Source of the DNA: Natronoglycomyces albus
GTDB taxonomy: Bacteria; Actinomycetota; Actinomycetes; Mycobacteriales; Micromonosporaceae
Assembly (NCBI RefSeq): GCF_016925535.1
Contig: NZ_CP070496.1
Location: 2,294,001 to 2,358,000, forward strand
DNA length: 64,000 bases
Reading direction: 5' to 3'
Position numbers and translations under genes: made by a program. The notes beneath the pieces were generated by a model, which did no database searches, was not told the origin of the DNA, and worked only from the letters and a program-made list of their open reading frames with translations. This document shows positions 27,572 to 35,752 of the stretch, piece by piece (the first letter of the stretch is position 1; every line of letters begins with the position of its first letter).

Positions 27572-28719
27572 GAGGAGTAGGCCGAGTTCTCTTCGACGTA
27601 GGCGTGTGAGAGGTCGTTGGTCCATACGGTGGCGCAGTCGTCGCCCGCGTTGAGCTCGATCGTGATGTCGACAGCTCGCGAGGTGAGGTCAACGAGGCTC
27701 CGGTTTGCCGCGGCCGCTGTGTTGCGGCAAATCTGGACACCGTTGATGGTCACGTCGATGCGATCGGGTTCGAACTTCGCCTGGCTGGTGCCGATGGCGG
27801 CGACGATGCGCCCCCAGTTGGGGTCACTTCCATATAGCGCCGTCTTCACGAGGTTGTCGCGGGCGACGCAGCGGGCGACTTCGACCGCGTCGTCTTCGCT
27901 GGCGGCCCCGGTGACGGTGATGGCGATGTCCTTGGTGGAACCTTCGGCGTCGGCGAGCATCTGCATGCCTAGGTCGTGGCATACGGCGGTGAGTTCGCTC
28001 GTGAAGGTTTCGACATCAACCTCGATTCCCGCGGCTCCGGAGGCCAAGAGAAGTACCGTGTCGTTGGTGGACATGGATCCGTCGGAGTCGAGCCGGTCGA
28101 AGGTGTGGCGGCAGGCGTGTCCGAGGGCTTCCTCTGCGATGGCGGAGTCGATGAGGGCATCGGTGGTGATGACGACGAGCATCGTGGCCAGGCCGGGGGC
28201 CAGCATTCCGGCCCCTTTGGCCATGCCGCCGATGGTCCATCCGGAGGTGGTGCGGCTGGTGTGTTTGGGAACCGAATCGGTCGTCATGATCGCTTGCGCG
28301 GCTGCTCTGTCATCGTCTGTGCCTAGCATGCTGACGGCCTCGGGTATGGCGTTCAGAAGGGCCTCTATCGGTAGCCTCTCTCCGATTAGCCCGGTGGAGC
28401 ATACGGCCACCTCGGCGGCGGAGCACGAAAGGTTGGCGGCGACGCTTTCGGCGGTGCGATGAGTGTCGGCGAAACCCTCGGGGCCGGTGCAGGCGTTGGC
28501 ACCGCCGGAGTTGAGCACGACGGCGCGCACCTTTGCGGCAGCGAGCACTTGGCGGCTCCACATGACGGGCGCGGCTTGCACCCGATTGGAGGTGAACCGG
28601 CCAGCGGCGACGTATTGCGGGCCGTCGTTGACGACCAGCGCTAGGTCAAGGGCATCGTTGTCTTTGATCCCTGCGGCTATTCCCGCTGAGCGAAATCCAA
28701 GGGCTTTGGTGACGGTCAT
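27568..28719 (-). CDS. argJ: Bifunctional ornithine acetyltransferase/N-acetylglutamate synthase
   Basis: 383 residues. The autocleavage region reads [17 protein letters not shown], with the nucleophilic Thr of the ATML motif that splits the protein into two chains. C-terminal [12 protein letters not shown] is a further ArgJ signature. Recycles the acetyl group from acetylornithine to glutamate. ATG at 28719 overlaps the argC stop. The open frame upstream lies inside argC and is discarded. Confidence 0.96.
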   Translation of the reverse strand: MTVTKALGFRSAGIAAGIKDNDALDLALVVNDGPQYVAAGRFTSNRVQAAPVMWSRQVLAAAKVRAVVLNSGGANACTGPEGFADTHRTAESVAANLSCSAAEVAVCSTGLIGERLPIEALLNAIPEAVSMLGTDDDRAAAQAIMTTDSVPKHTSRTTSGWTIGGMAKGAGMLAPGLATMLVVITTDALIDSAIAEEALGHACRHTFDRLDSDGSMSTNDTVLLLASGAAGIEVDVETFTSELTAVCHDLGMQMLADAEGSTKDIAITVTGAASEDDAVEVARCVARDNLVKTALYGSDPNWGRIVAAIGTSQAKFEPDRIDVTINGVQICRNTAAAANRSLVDLTSRAVDITIELNAGDDCATVWTNDLSHAYVEENSAYSS

Positions 28720-29690
28720 GGGGCGACTCCATTCACGGCTAGGCCGGTCGCTTCGTCGAGTCCAAGCATGAGGTTGGCGCATTGGATGATCTGGCTGGCC
28801 GCGCCCTTGCCGAGGTTGTCGATGGCGCTACAGACGATGACGCGACCGGAGTCGGCGTCGAGGGTGGCTTGGAGCTGGACTGCGTTGGAGCCGAGGGTTG
28901 CACCGGTGTGCGGCCAGAGCCCTTCGGGCAGCAGCCGGACAAATGTCTGGTCGTCGTAGGCCTGGGCCAGGACTGACTGCACGTCGGCGGCGCTGATGTC
29001 GTCTCTGGTCGGCTTGGCGGTGACGGTGGCCAGGATGCCGCGTGGCATGGGTGCCAGTAGTGGAGTCATCGACACGCTCCTGGCGCCGGTGGCGGCTTTT
29101 ATCTCTGGAACGTGCTGGTGGCAGCCAACTTTGTAGGGGCTGACGGCACCGGAGACTTCGGAGGCCAGTAGCCGCGCGGCCGGGGTCCGCCCGGCACCGG
29201 AGGTGCCGGAGGCGGCCACGACGACAACGTCGTCGGGCTCGACTAGGCCCGCGTCCAGCAGCGGCCGTAGCGCGACGATGACGGAGACGGCGTAGCAGCC
29301 GGTGGCGGCGACTCGCGTGGCAGTGGAGATGTCGGCGCGATGTCCGGGCAGCTCGGGCAATCCATAGGTCCAGTCGGGGTCGATCCGATGGTCGGAACCG
29401 AGGTCGATGACCTTGATTTCGGGGCTGAGTTTGCCAACGAGATGGGTGGATTCTCCGTGCGGGAGGGTCAGGACGACCACATCGGCGTCACTGAGGTTTT
29501 CTGGGGTGGTGCTGGCGAAGTAGTGGCCGGCGTAGGTGGCAAGGTGGGGGTGGACAGACGTGATGGCGGCTCCGGCGTGGCTGTGCGCCGTGGCGGCCGC
29601 GAGCTGGAGTTCCGGGTGGCTGGCGATCAGGCGGAGGACTTCTCCCCCTGCATAGCCTGATGCACCTGCGACAGCGACGCGGTATCCCAC
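28716..29690 (-). CDS. argC: N-acetyl-gamma-glutamyl-phosphate reductase
   Basis: 324 residues, first gene of the operon. NADP site VAVAGASGYAGGEVLRL, active-site Cys in VAATGCYAVS, and the late His region VGCHQHVPEI. The start codon is GTG (29688-29690), 7 bases after GGGAGG. Reduces acetylglutamyl phosphate to the semialdehyde. The AT-rich candidate ArgR site lies immediately upstream. Confidence 0.97.
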   Translation of the reverse strand: MGYRVAVAGASGYAGGEVLRLIASHPELQLAAATAHSHAGAAITSVHPHLATYAGHYFASTTPENLSDADVVVLTLPHGESTHLVGKLSPEIKVIDLGSDHRIDPDWTYGLPELPGHRADISTATRVAATGCYAVSVIVALRPLLDAGLVEPDDVVVVAASGTSGAGRTPAARLLASEVSGAVSPYKVGCHQHVPEIKAATGARSVSMTPLLAPMPRGILATVTAKPTRDDISAADVQSVLAQAYDDQTFVRLLPEGLWPHTGATLGSNAVQLQATLDADSGRVIVCSAIDNLGKGAASQIIQCANLMLGLDEATGLAVNGVAP

Positions 29691-29702
29691 GTGGCAACCT
29701 CC

Positions 29703-29737
29703 CGAATAAATAGTCAGAATATTGAGTAATTATGCGC
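29703..29737. promoter_or_regulatory. Putative ArgR operator (ARG boxes)
   Basis: A short AT-rich island in GC-rich DNA, GAATAAATAGTCAGAATATT followed by GAGTAATTATGC, 13 bases upstream of the argC start. Half-sites GAATA(A/T) recur with a spacing typical of paired ARG boxes (consensus built on TGAAT/ATTCA palindromes). Match is by eye only. Confidence 0.5.
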
Positions 29738-29927
29738 TAGGTCAGATTCTAATACAGCCCCCGCGCCGAAGCAACGGCAATTCCCAGCCTGTTGCACGCA
29801 AAAACTATGGTGTTGGTAACCATGACGATGGGTCGTGCCCGAAGGGGCCCTCAACGCCCGGTCCACTTCCGCGTACGCCCATCCCCCTCGGAAACGCAAA
29901 CGCAGCTGCCCGAAAGGCATCGGACAT

Positions 29928-31145
29928 ATGAGTGAGGCCCTCGACCATCTCGGCACCGCCGCAGCAAACACCCCCGTCGTCAAGCACGTCTGGAGCGCGG
30001 GAAACAGCGTCTACGACGCATGGGGCGACCCCGCCCAGCTCACCGCCGCCGCAGCCGACGCGGCCACCAGTGGTTGGGCCCTGTATTCGGAAGTGAAAAG
30101 TCTGGGCGGATGGCTCACCGACCCCATCGGCAACCTCGCCGGCCTAGGCGTCGACATGCTGCTGGCCTTCGTACAGCCGATCCAAGACCTCATCCACCTC
30201 GTTACCGGTGACCCCGGCTCGATGGCCGACGCGGCGCGAGTCTGGGACGACGTCGGGGCCTCCTTGCAGGAGGCGGGCTCATACGTGGTCGAAGCTGGTG
30301 AGTCCAACCTCGGCGACACCTATAGCCTGGACGTCCTGGTCGCGCGAGGGGCCCTAGGCGTGGCCGGAACCTGCCTTTCGGGCCTGACGGTCCTTGGGTT
30401 CGGTGTGAAAATGCTCCTCACCATCGCCCAATGCATCGCCACGCTCGCCTATGAAATCATCAAGATGCTGCTATCTCAGCTAGTCAAACACCTCATCATC
30501 TCCGGCCTGGTCGCTCTGGCCACCGCAAAGATCACCCTAGGTGGGTCGCTGGGCAAGTTCCTGGCCTGGGCCAAGGTACAAAGCGCCAACACCTATATCA
30601 AAGCTGGCGGAAAGTACGATGCCACGCAGTCACTCATGGAAAACCTTGGCGGCGCGGTACAAGAGGAGGTCACGAAAATGTTCGGCGAGAACCTCAATAA
30701 GACACTGTTCAAGATCACCAACAGCACCATCAAGGACACCGTGCTCACGGTCTTGCCCGAGTCGGCCACCGGAGAGTCCTCAGTGAGCTCTCCCCAAGGC
30801 ACCGGCAGCGGCGGCGGAGCCCTGTCCATTCTGATTAACCCGGAGGGGCTGCGCCAGGCATCCGCTGATGTCAACCATCTTGCCGGCGAGGTCGATGGCA
30901 TCGTCAGCCGCTCCAATGACGCCGGTACCTCCGACATAACTTGGGGAGTCGTGGGAATTCCGTGGGCGGCGGGCTACTTCGCGGCCTCCAACGCCTATCG
31001 CCAGCTCATCAAAACCTCGGCAAGCGCCCTAGAAGTCTGTAGTTCCACTCTCGACCACCAAGCCGAAGCCTGGCAGAGCGTCGAAGACACGATCACGCAA
31101 GTGTTCGATGACTACGACGAAGAGATCAGCGTCAGCGAGCGTTGA
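29928..31145 (+). CDS. Putative type VII secretion (WXG100-like) protein
   Basis: 405 residues from ATG at 29928. The N-terminal part contains PIQDLIHLVTGDPGSMADAA, then W-x-D-V, a pattern I associate with actinomycete WXG100-type substrates. A hydrophobic middle (about 150-215) could insert in a membrane. A Ser/Gly linker (about 285-300) is followed by a second helical WXG100-like segment (about 300-390) with TWGVVG at the expected turn position. No Sec signal peptide or toxin motif is recognised. Followed with a 1-base overlap by a membrane protein gene. Family assignment is tentative. Confidence 0.6.
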   Translation: MSEALDHLGTAAANTPVVKHVWSAGNSVYDAWGDPAQLTAAAADAATSGWALYSEVKSLGGWLTDPIGNLAGLGVDMLLAFVQPIQDLIHLVTGDPGSMADAARVWDDVGASLQEAGSYVVEAGESNLGDTYSLDVLVARGALGVAGTCLSGLTVLGFGVKMLLTIAQCIATLAYEIIKMLLSQLVKHLIISGLVALATAKITLGGSLGKFLAWAKVQSANTYIKAGGKYDATQSLMENLGGAVQEEVTKMFGENLNKTLFKITNSTIKDTVLTVLPESATGESSVSSPQGTGSGGGALSILINPEGLRQASADVNHLAGEVDGIVSRSNDAGTSDITWGVVGIPWAAGYFAASNAYRQLIKTSASALEVCSSTLDHQAEAWQSVEDTITQVFDDYDEEISVSER

Positions 31146-31816
31146 TGCCCCAGCTATCAATGTCTCCCTACGTCACCCTCTCCGCCCTTCTAGCGCTCCT
31201 CTCCGTGGTCTCCCTGCTCTGTGCCTGGATCGCGATGCGGCGCCGGGTCCGGGCCGACGAAGAATGGGCACAGGCAAACCCCGACTATGTCTTGCCTGCC
31301 TATAAGTGGGAAACCCGCAAAATATGGATGCGGCGCGGCTATGAGGCCAACCGGCGGTTTACCCGACGGGCGGGACCGGCCATCGTCGTCTACTTCAGCG
31401 TCTTCTCACTGTTGGGAGCATGGCTGACAGCAGCTCTCATGTTTCTCACCCTGGCCCCACCAGCGCAAGACGATGTCACCATCGGTGAAGTCCTCGACGT
31501 GCATCAATGCGCCAAACCGTGGTACTGGACCTCCGGGGCCTATGCGTGCTCTGTATCAGTGGATTGGGAAGACCCCGAGATTCAAAACGACCAGACAGTA
31601 ACGGTGCACAGTCTCGAGTCGATGTCCACCTCATCGGAGGCGACACTGGCGAGCAACGGCACCTGGGTGATTCCCGCTCAGAGGCTCCAGGCCGCATCAT
31701 CGTGGTGGGCCATCGCCCCAATTTTCCTCGTGGGAGCCTGGGGCATTGTGCTGGGTTCTCTACACTTCCCCCACCACTCCCACATTCGCCGCGTTCGTGA
31801 CTGGCCTACCTATTGA
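31145..31816 (+). CDS. Hypothetical membrane protein
   Basis: 223 residues. Three hydrophobic segments: about 8-30, 78-104 and 187-207. A basic cytosolic loop with ETRKIWMRRGYEANRRFTRR lies between helices 1 and 2, and an extracytoplasmic domain of about 80 residues with two cysteines (HQCAKPWYW and YACSV) lies between helices 2 and 3, probably disulfide-linked. ATG at 31145 shares its A with the preceding TGA, so it is co-translated with the WXG100-like gene. Family not recognised. Confidence 0.75.
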   Translation: MPQLSMSPYVTLSALLALLSVVSLLCAWIAMRRRVRADEEWAQANPDYVLPAYKWETRKIWMRRGYEANRRFTRRAGPAIVVYFSVFSLLGAWLTAALMFLTLAPPAQDDVTIGEVLDVHQCAKPWYWTSGAYACSVSVDWEDPEIQNDQTVTVHSLESMSTSSEATLASNGTWVIPAQRLQAASSWWAIAPIFLVGAWGIVLGSLHFPHHSHIRRVRDWPTY

Positions 31817-31826
31817 GGACGCCTCC

Positions 31827-33044
31827 ATGACTGTGAACCACTGGACCTATCACCTAACTGATCCTCCTGCGGTGCGACAACGCTCGGCGCAACTGGAGAT
31901 CGATGGCCACCCGGCACGATCTTTGGTCGACGACGGAACAGTCGAGGTCGACCCACCTGACATGTACCGGTGGCTCCAACTGAAGCCCACCGCTAACGTC
32001 GACACCCGGCCACCACCGATCGCGGGGATGCCCGATGGGTTCGGCGTACTGGCCGTAGAAGTACGCTCCCGGGTCTCGATTCCCTTGCTGTTGGTCGATG
32101 GGAGGCCCGTATCAATCGGTCGCGGCCGCACCCGAATCGCCCTGCCTCCCGGCCACCACTGTGTCGAAGTGCAATCGAACTACACCAGCGAGCCGGTCAT
32201 AGTCACCATCGGCGCGCAAACCACCGAGGAGATCGAATACTTCGAATCGGAGGACGGCCTCACCGCCGAATTCGGGCATCGGCCCGGTCAATACCGACCC
32301 ATTCCCGGGCCCCGCTATCAGATGAAATCCCTCTACATACTCGGCCTGATAGCGGCCCTGCCGTTGTTCATCGTCGCCATTCTCGTCAGCGGCCGCGAAG
32401 CGTTGCTGATGTGGAGCGCAATTGCGGCCATCTACCTTCCGCTACTGGCATATATGCCGCGCCGATCCCGGTTTCGACGTCAGTGGGAAGAGGACACCGC
32501 CAACCATCTGCGTCGCATCGGTCGGCCCAGTTACCCCTATCCATGGGGTCAAACCGGCGACCACCTACCTGCGGCCATCGGCAAAGCAACGGTGAACCGC
32601 CCCTCCTCTAGCGTCCACGGCAGCGGATTGATCTTGCGACTCCGAGCGACCAGAATTCGCTACCCCAAGCCCAATAACGCGGCGGGAAACGCCCATCTGG
32701 CCATGTACCCGCTGGCCGCACCCAGCGTGTTCATCAATGGTCAACGTCAACCAGCCACCTGGGGAACCTGGTGGTATCCACTCCCCGCCGGTAAACACAC
32801 AGTCCGTGTCGTCGTAGACGGCGTACCACCCGGGATCGGGCTCGGCTGCGTCCCCGACGACCAGGTGGAAGACGAATCGTACGAATTCGAGCTAGGCCAC
32901 GGGGCACAAAGGGAAGTGTTCGCCAACGCGACCGTCCATACCATGCTCGACGCCCGCTCATCGAGCGTGAGTTTCTCCCGCCCCCAGCTATCGGTGCATG
33001 GGGCCCTCAGGGACATCGCATCCCTCACCACCACGTCGACCTGA
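31827..33044 (+). CDS. Hypothetical membrane protein with repeated beta domain
   Basis: 405 residues from ATG at 31827 behind TGAGGA. Two adjacent helices (about 172-192 and 197-214) split the protein. The part before them (about 70-150) and the part after (about 265-370) look like two copies of one beta-rich module: each has RSRVSIPLLLVDGRPV- or LAAPSVFINGQRQPA-type strands followed by LPPGHHCVEV or LPAGKHTVRVVVDG. That P-x-G-x-H-x-V match suggests duplication of an all-beta domain. Family not recognised. Third gene of the same transcription unit. Confidence 0.75.
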   Translation: MTVNHWTYHLTDPPAVRQRSAQLEIDGHPARSLVDDGTVEVDPPDMYRWLQLKPTANVDTRPPPIAGMPDGFGVLAVEVRSRVSIPLLLVDGRPVSIGRGRTRIALPPGHHCVEVQSNYTSEPVIVTIGAQTTEEIEYFESEDGLTAEFGHRPGQYRPIPGPRYQMKSLYILGLIAALPLFIVAILVSGREALLMWSAIAAIYLPLLAYMPRRSRFRRQWEEDTANHLRRIGRPSYPYPWGQTGDHLPAAIGKATVNRPSSSVHGSGLILRLRATRIRYPKPNNAAGNAHLAMYPLAAPSVFINGQRQPATWGTWWYPLPAGKHTVRVVVDGVPPGIGLGCVPDDQVEDESYEFELGHGAQREVFANATVHTMLDARSSSVSFSRPQLSVHGALRDIASLTTTST

Positions 33045-33104
33045 CTCCAGGCCCAGCAACACCTCCAACTCATCGTCGTTACCGGTATGGACGATTTCAC
33101 CCCT

Positions 33105-33145
33105 TTGACACAACTTGACATATCGACAAAAGTCACTGATAGCCT
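33105..33145 (+). promoter_or_regulatory. Promoter candidate for the symporter gene
   Basis: Two TTGACA hexamers 10 bases apart (33105-33110, 33115-33120), with TAGCCT at 33140-33145 as a possible -10, 54 bases before the start. Spacing from the second hexamer is 19 bases. Confidence 0.35.
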
Positions 33146-33199
33146 CACCCCTACTTTCGTTTCGCCTCCACACCCCACCACGCGATCAAGGAGCCCACG

Positions 33200-34684
33200 T
33201 TGGAAGACTTTCTCGAAACCCTCGGCAGCGGCAACGACATGTACTGGAAGTACTTCGTCATTCCACTGCTTGTCGCCGTCAGTTTGTACTTCACGCTCAG
33301 ATCATTGGGAGTGCAGTTTCGGTTGATTCCACACATGTTTCGCACCATTAGCGAAACACCGGGCCAAGCCTCCGACGGTAAAAAGGGGATCTCCGCCTTC
33401 CAGGCGTTCTCCATCTCGGCCGCCGCCCGTGTCGGCACTGGCAACGTCGTCGGTGTATCGGTAGCCATCAGCGCTGGAGGCCCCGGCGCGGTGTTCTGGA
33501 TGTGGGTCATGGCGATCATCGTCGCTGGAGCCGCATTCGCCGAATCAACCCTCGGACAGCTGTACAAGATCCGAGAGAAGACCAGTTACGTAGGTGGACC
33601 GGCCTATTACATGGAACGTGGGTTGGGCAAGCGCTGGATGGGAATGCTCTTCGCGGCCATCCTCATTTTCACATTCCCGTTCACCTTCATGATGGTGCAA
33701 TCGAACACCTTCACCGGAGCTGTCAACAACTCCCTTGAGGCAGCCGGAGGAACCAACACCAACGCCAGCTCGGTCATCATCACCCTGATCTTGGTGACTA
33801 TGATCGCCGCCGTCATCTTCGGCGGGGTACGCCGCATCGCCAACGTCGCCCAGACCGCAGTGCCACTCATGGCGGCGATCTACCTGGTCATCGGTATTGC
33901 GATCATCGCAATGAACATCGACCAGATCCCCGGCGTCGTCAGTAACATCTTTGGGTCAGCCTTCGGTCTACGCGAGGTCGCCGGAGCCACCATAGGTACC
34001 GCCATCATCGTCGGTGTCCAGCGCGGCATGTTCTCCAACGAGGCGGGTATGGGTTCGGTTCCCAACGCCGCGGCCACCGCCTCGGTGAGCCACCCGGTGA
34101 AGCAAGGACTGACGCAAAGCTTCGGCGTGTACTTCGACACCCTACTCATCTGCTCCATCACCGCCTTCATCGTCCTGGTCTCCAACCCCACGCTCGGAGA
34201 CGAGGAGATCGCTGGCGACCTGGTGCAGATGGCCATCGGTGAGTCCCTGGGCGCCTGGTCAATCCATGTCCTGACCGTCGTGCTGCTGTTCTTGACGTTC
34301 ACTTCGTGCCTGGGTAACTACTACTACGGTGAATCGAATCTGCGATTCATCACCAGCAACCGATTCGCGTTCACCGCATTCCGCTCGGGCATCTTGGTGG
34401 TCGCGTTCATCGGTGGTATCGCCACCCTCGACCTGGTGTGGGCGTTCGCGGACGTCACCATGGGCGTCATGGCAGCCGTGAACCTCTTGGCGCTGATTCC
34501 GCTGAGCGGAATTGTCTTCAAGCTGCTGAAAGACTACGAGGAGCAGACAAAACTCGGAATCGACCCCGTGTTCACACGCGACCGCATCCCTGGCCTCAAG
34601 GGCGTGGAATGTTGGGAGCCCGAAAGTGAACGTCCCGACGCATCGACAAACGAGTCGGCCACCGATTCTGCCGTGAAGCCATAG
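33200..34684 (+). CDS. Alanine/glycine:sodium symporter (AGCS family)
   Basis: 494 residues. Start codon is TTG at 33200, 6 bases after AAGGAG. AGCS signatures: GKKGISAFQAFSISAAARVGTGNVVGV-type N-terminal region (quoted in parts: ISAFQAFSISAAARVGTGN), GGPGAVFWMWVMAI, and GMFSNEAGMGSVPNAAATAS. About ten membrane helices. Members import alanine or glycine with sodium. A hairpin terminator follows. No riboswitch is visible in the leader. Confidence 0.95.
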   Translation: MEDFLETLGSGNDMYWKYFVIPLLVAVSLYFTLRSLGVQFRLIPHMFRTISETPGQASDGKKGISAFQAFSISAAARVGTGNVVGVSVAISAGGPGAVFWMWVMAIIVAGAAFAESTLGQLYKIREKTSYVGGPAYYMERGLGKRWMGMLFAAILIFTFPFTFMMVQSNTFTGAVNNSLEAAGGTNTNASSVIITLILVTMIAAVIFGGVRRIANVAQTAVPLMAAIYLVIGIAIIAMNIDQIPGVVSNIFGSAFGLREVAGATIGTAIIVGVQRGMFSNEAGMGSVPNAAATASVSHPVKQGLTQSFGVYFDTLLICSITAFIVLVSNPTLGDEEIAGDLVQMAIGESLGAWSIHVLTVVLLFLTFTSCLGNYYYGESNLRFITSNRFAFTAFRSGILVVAFIGGIATLDLVWAFADVTMGVMAAVNLLALIPLSGIVFKLLKDYEEQTKLGIDPVFTRDRIPGLKGVECWEPESERPDASTNESATDSAVKP

Positions 34685-34737
34685 GACGTTCCGCCACTTC
34701 GAGTGTTTTAGGCCCACGGGTCTTGCACAACAGGCAG

Positions 34738-34777
34738 AAGGGGTCTGCCGACCGCAAACGCGGTGGGTAGACCCCTT
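34738..34777 (+). terminator. Terminator after symporter gene
   Basis: Outer 9-bp arms AAGGGGTCT/AGACCCCTT plus an inner ACCGC/GCGGT stem, followed by ATCTTT. It ends 12 bases before the chosen start of the next gene. Confidence 0.75.
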
Positions 34778-34789
34778 ATCTTTGTCGAC

Positions 34790-35596
34790 GTGAATGCCGT
34801 AGAGTTCCGCGCCGATCGCGACCGCCCTCATTTGCTGCACCTAGTAGCCGACCAGGTAATCCAGGCCACCATCGACCTGGACGACCCCACTTACCTCGAC
34901 GCCGAGTACATGCAGCGCATGACCTACCTGATCGACGCGATAACGCCGACTGGTCAACCGCTGCGAACCTTTCACCTAGGCGGTGGAGCCCTTGCCATGG
35001 CCCGCTACATCGCGGCCACCCGCCCGCGCTCGTACCAACAGGCAGTTGAACCCAGCCAGGAGATCATCGACCAGCTACGGCGCTACGCTCCCCTGCCACG
35101 AGGGGTGAAAGTCAAAATCCGCACCGGTGACGCGCGCACCCAGCTGGAGGCAGCACCGGAGAACTGCTACGAACTGATTATCACCGATGCCTTTAATGGG
35201 GCCAGAGTTCCCGCCCACCTGACCACCATCGAATTCCTGCAACAGGTCAAACGAGTGCTCAGCGGTGGAGGCCACTATACGGTCAATCTCTGTGATGGCG
35301 GCAAACTCCACTACTTGAAGTCCTGCCTGGCGGGGATGGCTGAGGAATTCGATCACCTCACGCTCATGGCCGAACCTGCCGTGTTGCGGGGACGCCGTTA
35401 CGGAAACGTGGTCGTTTGTGCCGCAGAGACGGCATTGCCCGAAGACGACATGCGCCGCCGCGCTGCGGGGGCACCATTTCCCTGCCGAGTCGTCAGCGGG
35501 TCGGAACTTGCCAAGCTCATTGGATACGCCAAACCGTTCACTGACGCTACCGCGCAGGCATCTCCGCCTCCGCCCAAAACATGGCGCGAGCATTGA
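34790..35596 (+). CDS. Spermidine-synthase-like methyltransferase
   Basis: About 268 residues from GTG at 34790 (the frame is open from GTG at 34763). PABS-type Rossmann fold: TFHLGGGALAMARYIAA is the cofactor motif, QAVEPSQEIIDQL the acidic strand-2 end, GDARTQLE and ELIITDAFNGARVPAHLTT the following motifs. In true spermidine synthase the catalytic Asp pair lies in D-x-x-D; here ITDAFNG keeps only one, so activity as polyamine synthase is doubtful. No Shine-Dalgarno sequence; TATCTT at 34777-34782 would start an RNA at the GTG, suggesting a leaderless mRNA. Ends before a long bidirectional terminator. Confidence 0.82.
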   Translation: MNAVEFRADRDRPHLLHLVADQVIQATIDLDDPTYLDAEYMQRMTYLIDAITPTGQPLRTFHLGGGALAMARYIAATRPRSYQQAVEPSQEIIDQLRRYAPLPRGVKVKIRTGDARTQLEAAPENCYELIITDAFNGARVPAHLTTIEFLQQVKRVLSGGGHYTVNLCDGGKLHYLKSCLAGMAEEFDHLTLMAEPAVLRGRRYGNVVVCAAETALPEDDMRRRAAGAPFPCRVVSGSELAKLIGYAKPFTDATAQASPPPPKTWREH

Positions 35597-35697
35597 CCAC
35601 CGTTAGAACATCTCTTCGGGCACGGCGATCGACCTCGCCACCGCGCGAAACAACCAGCTCCCCAACCATAGTGGCCCACCGCAACAACGATGTTCGC

Positions 35698-35741
35698 ACG
35701 TTCAGGGACCTCCACTAAAGACAGTGGAAGTCCCTGAACGT
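35698..35741. terminator. Bidirectional terminator between convergent genes
   Basis: 12-bp outer arms (35698-35709, 35730-35741), a 2x2 internal bulge, 5-bp inner stem CCACT/AGTGG and a 6-base loop. Serves the spermidine-synthase-like gene (plus) and pheT (minus). Confidence 0.82.
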
Positions 35742-35752
35742 TGCCCGATGGT

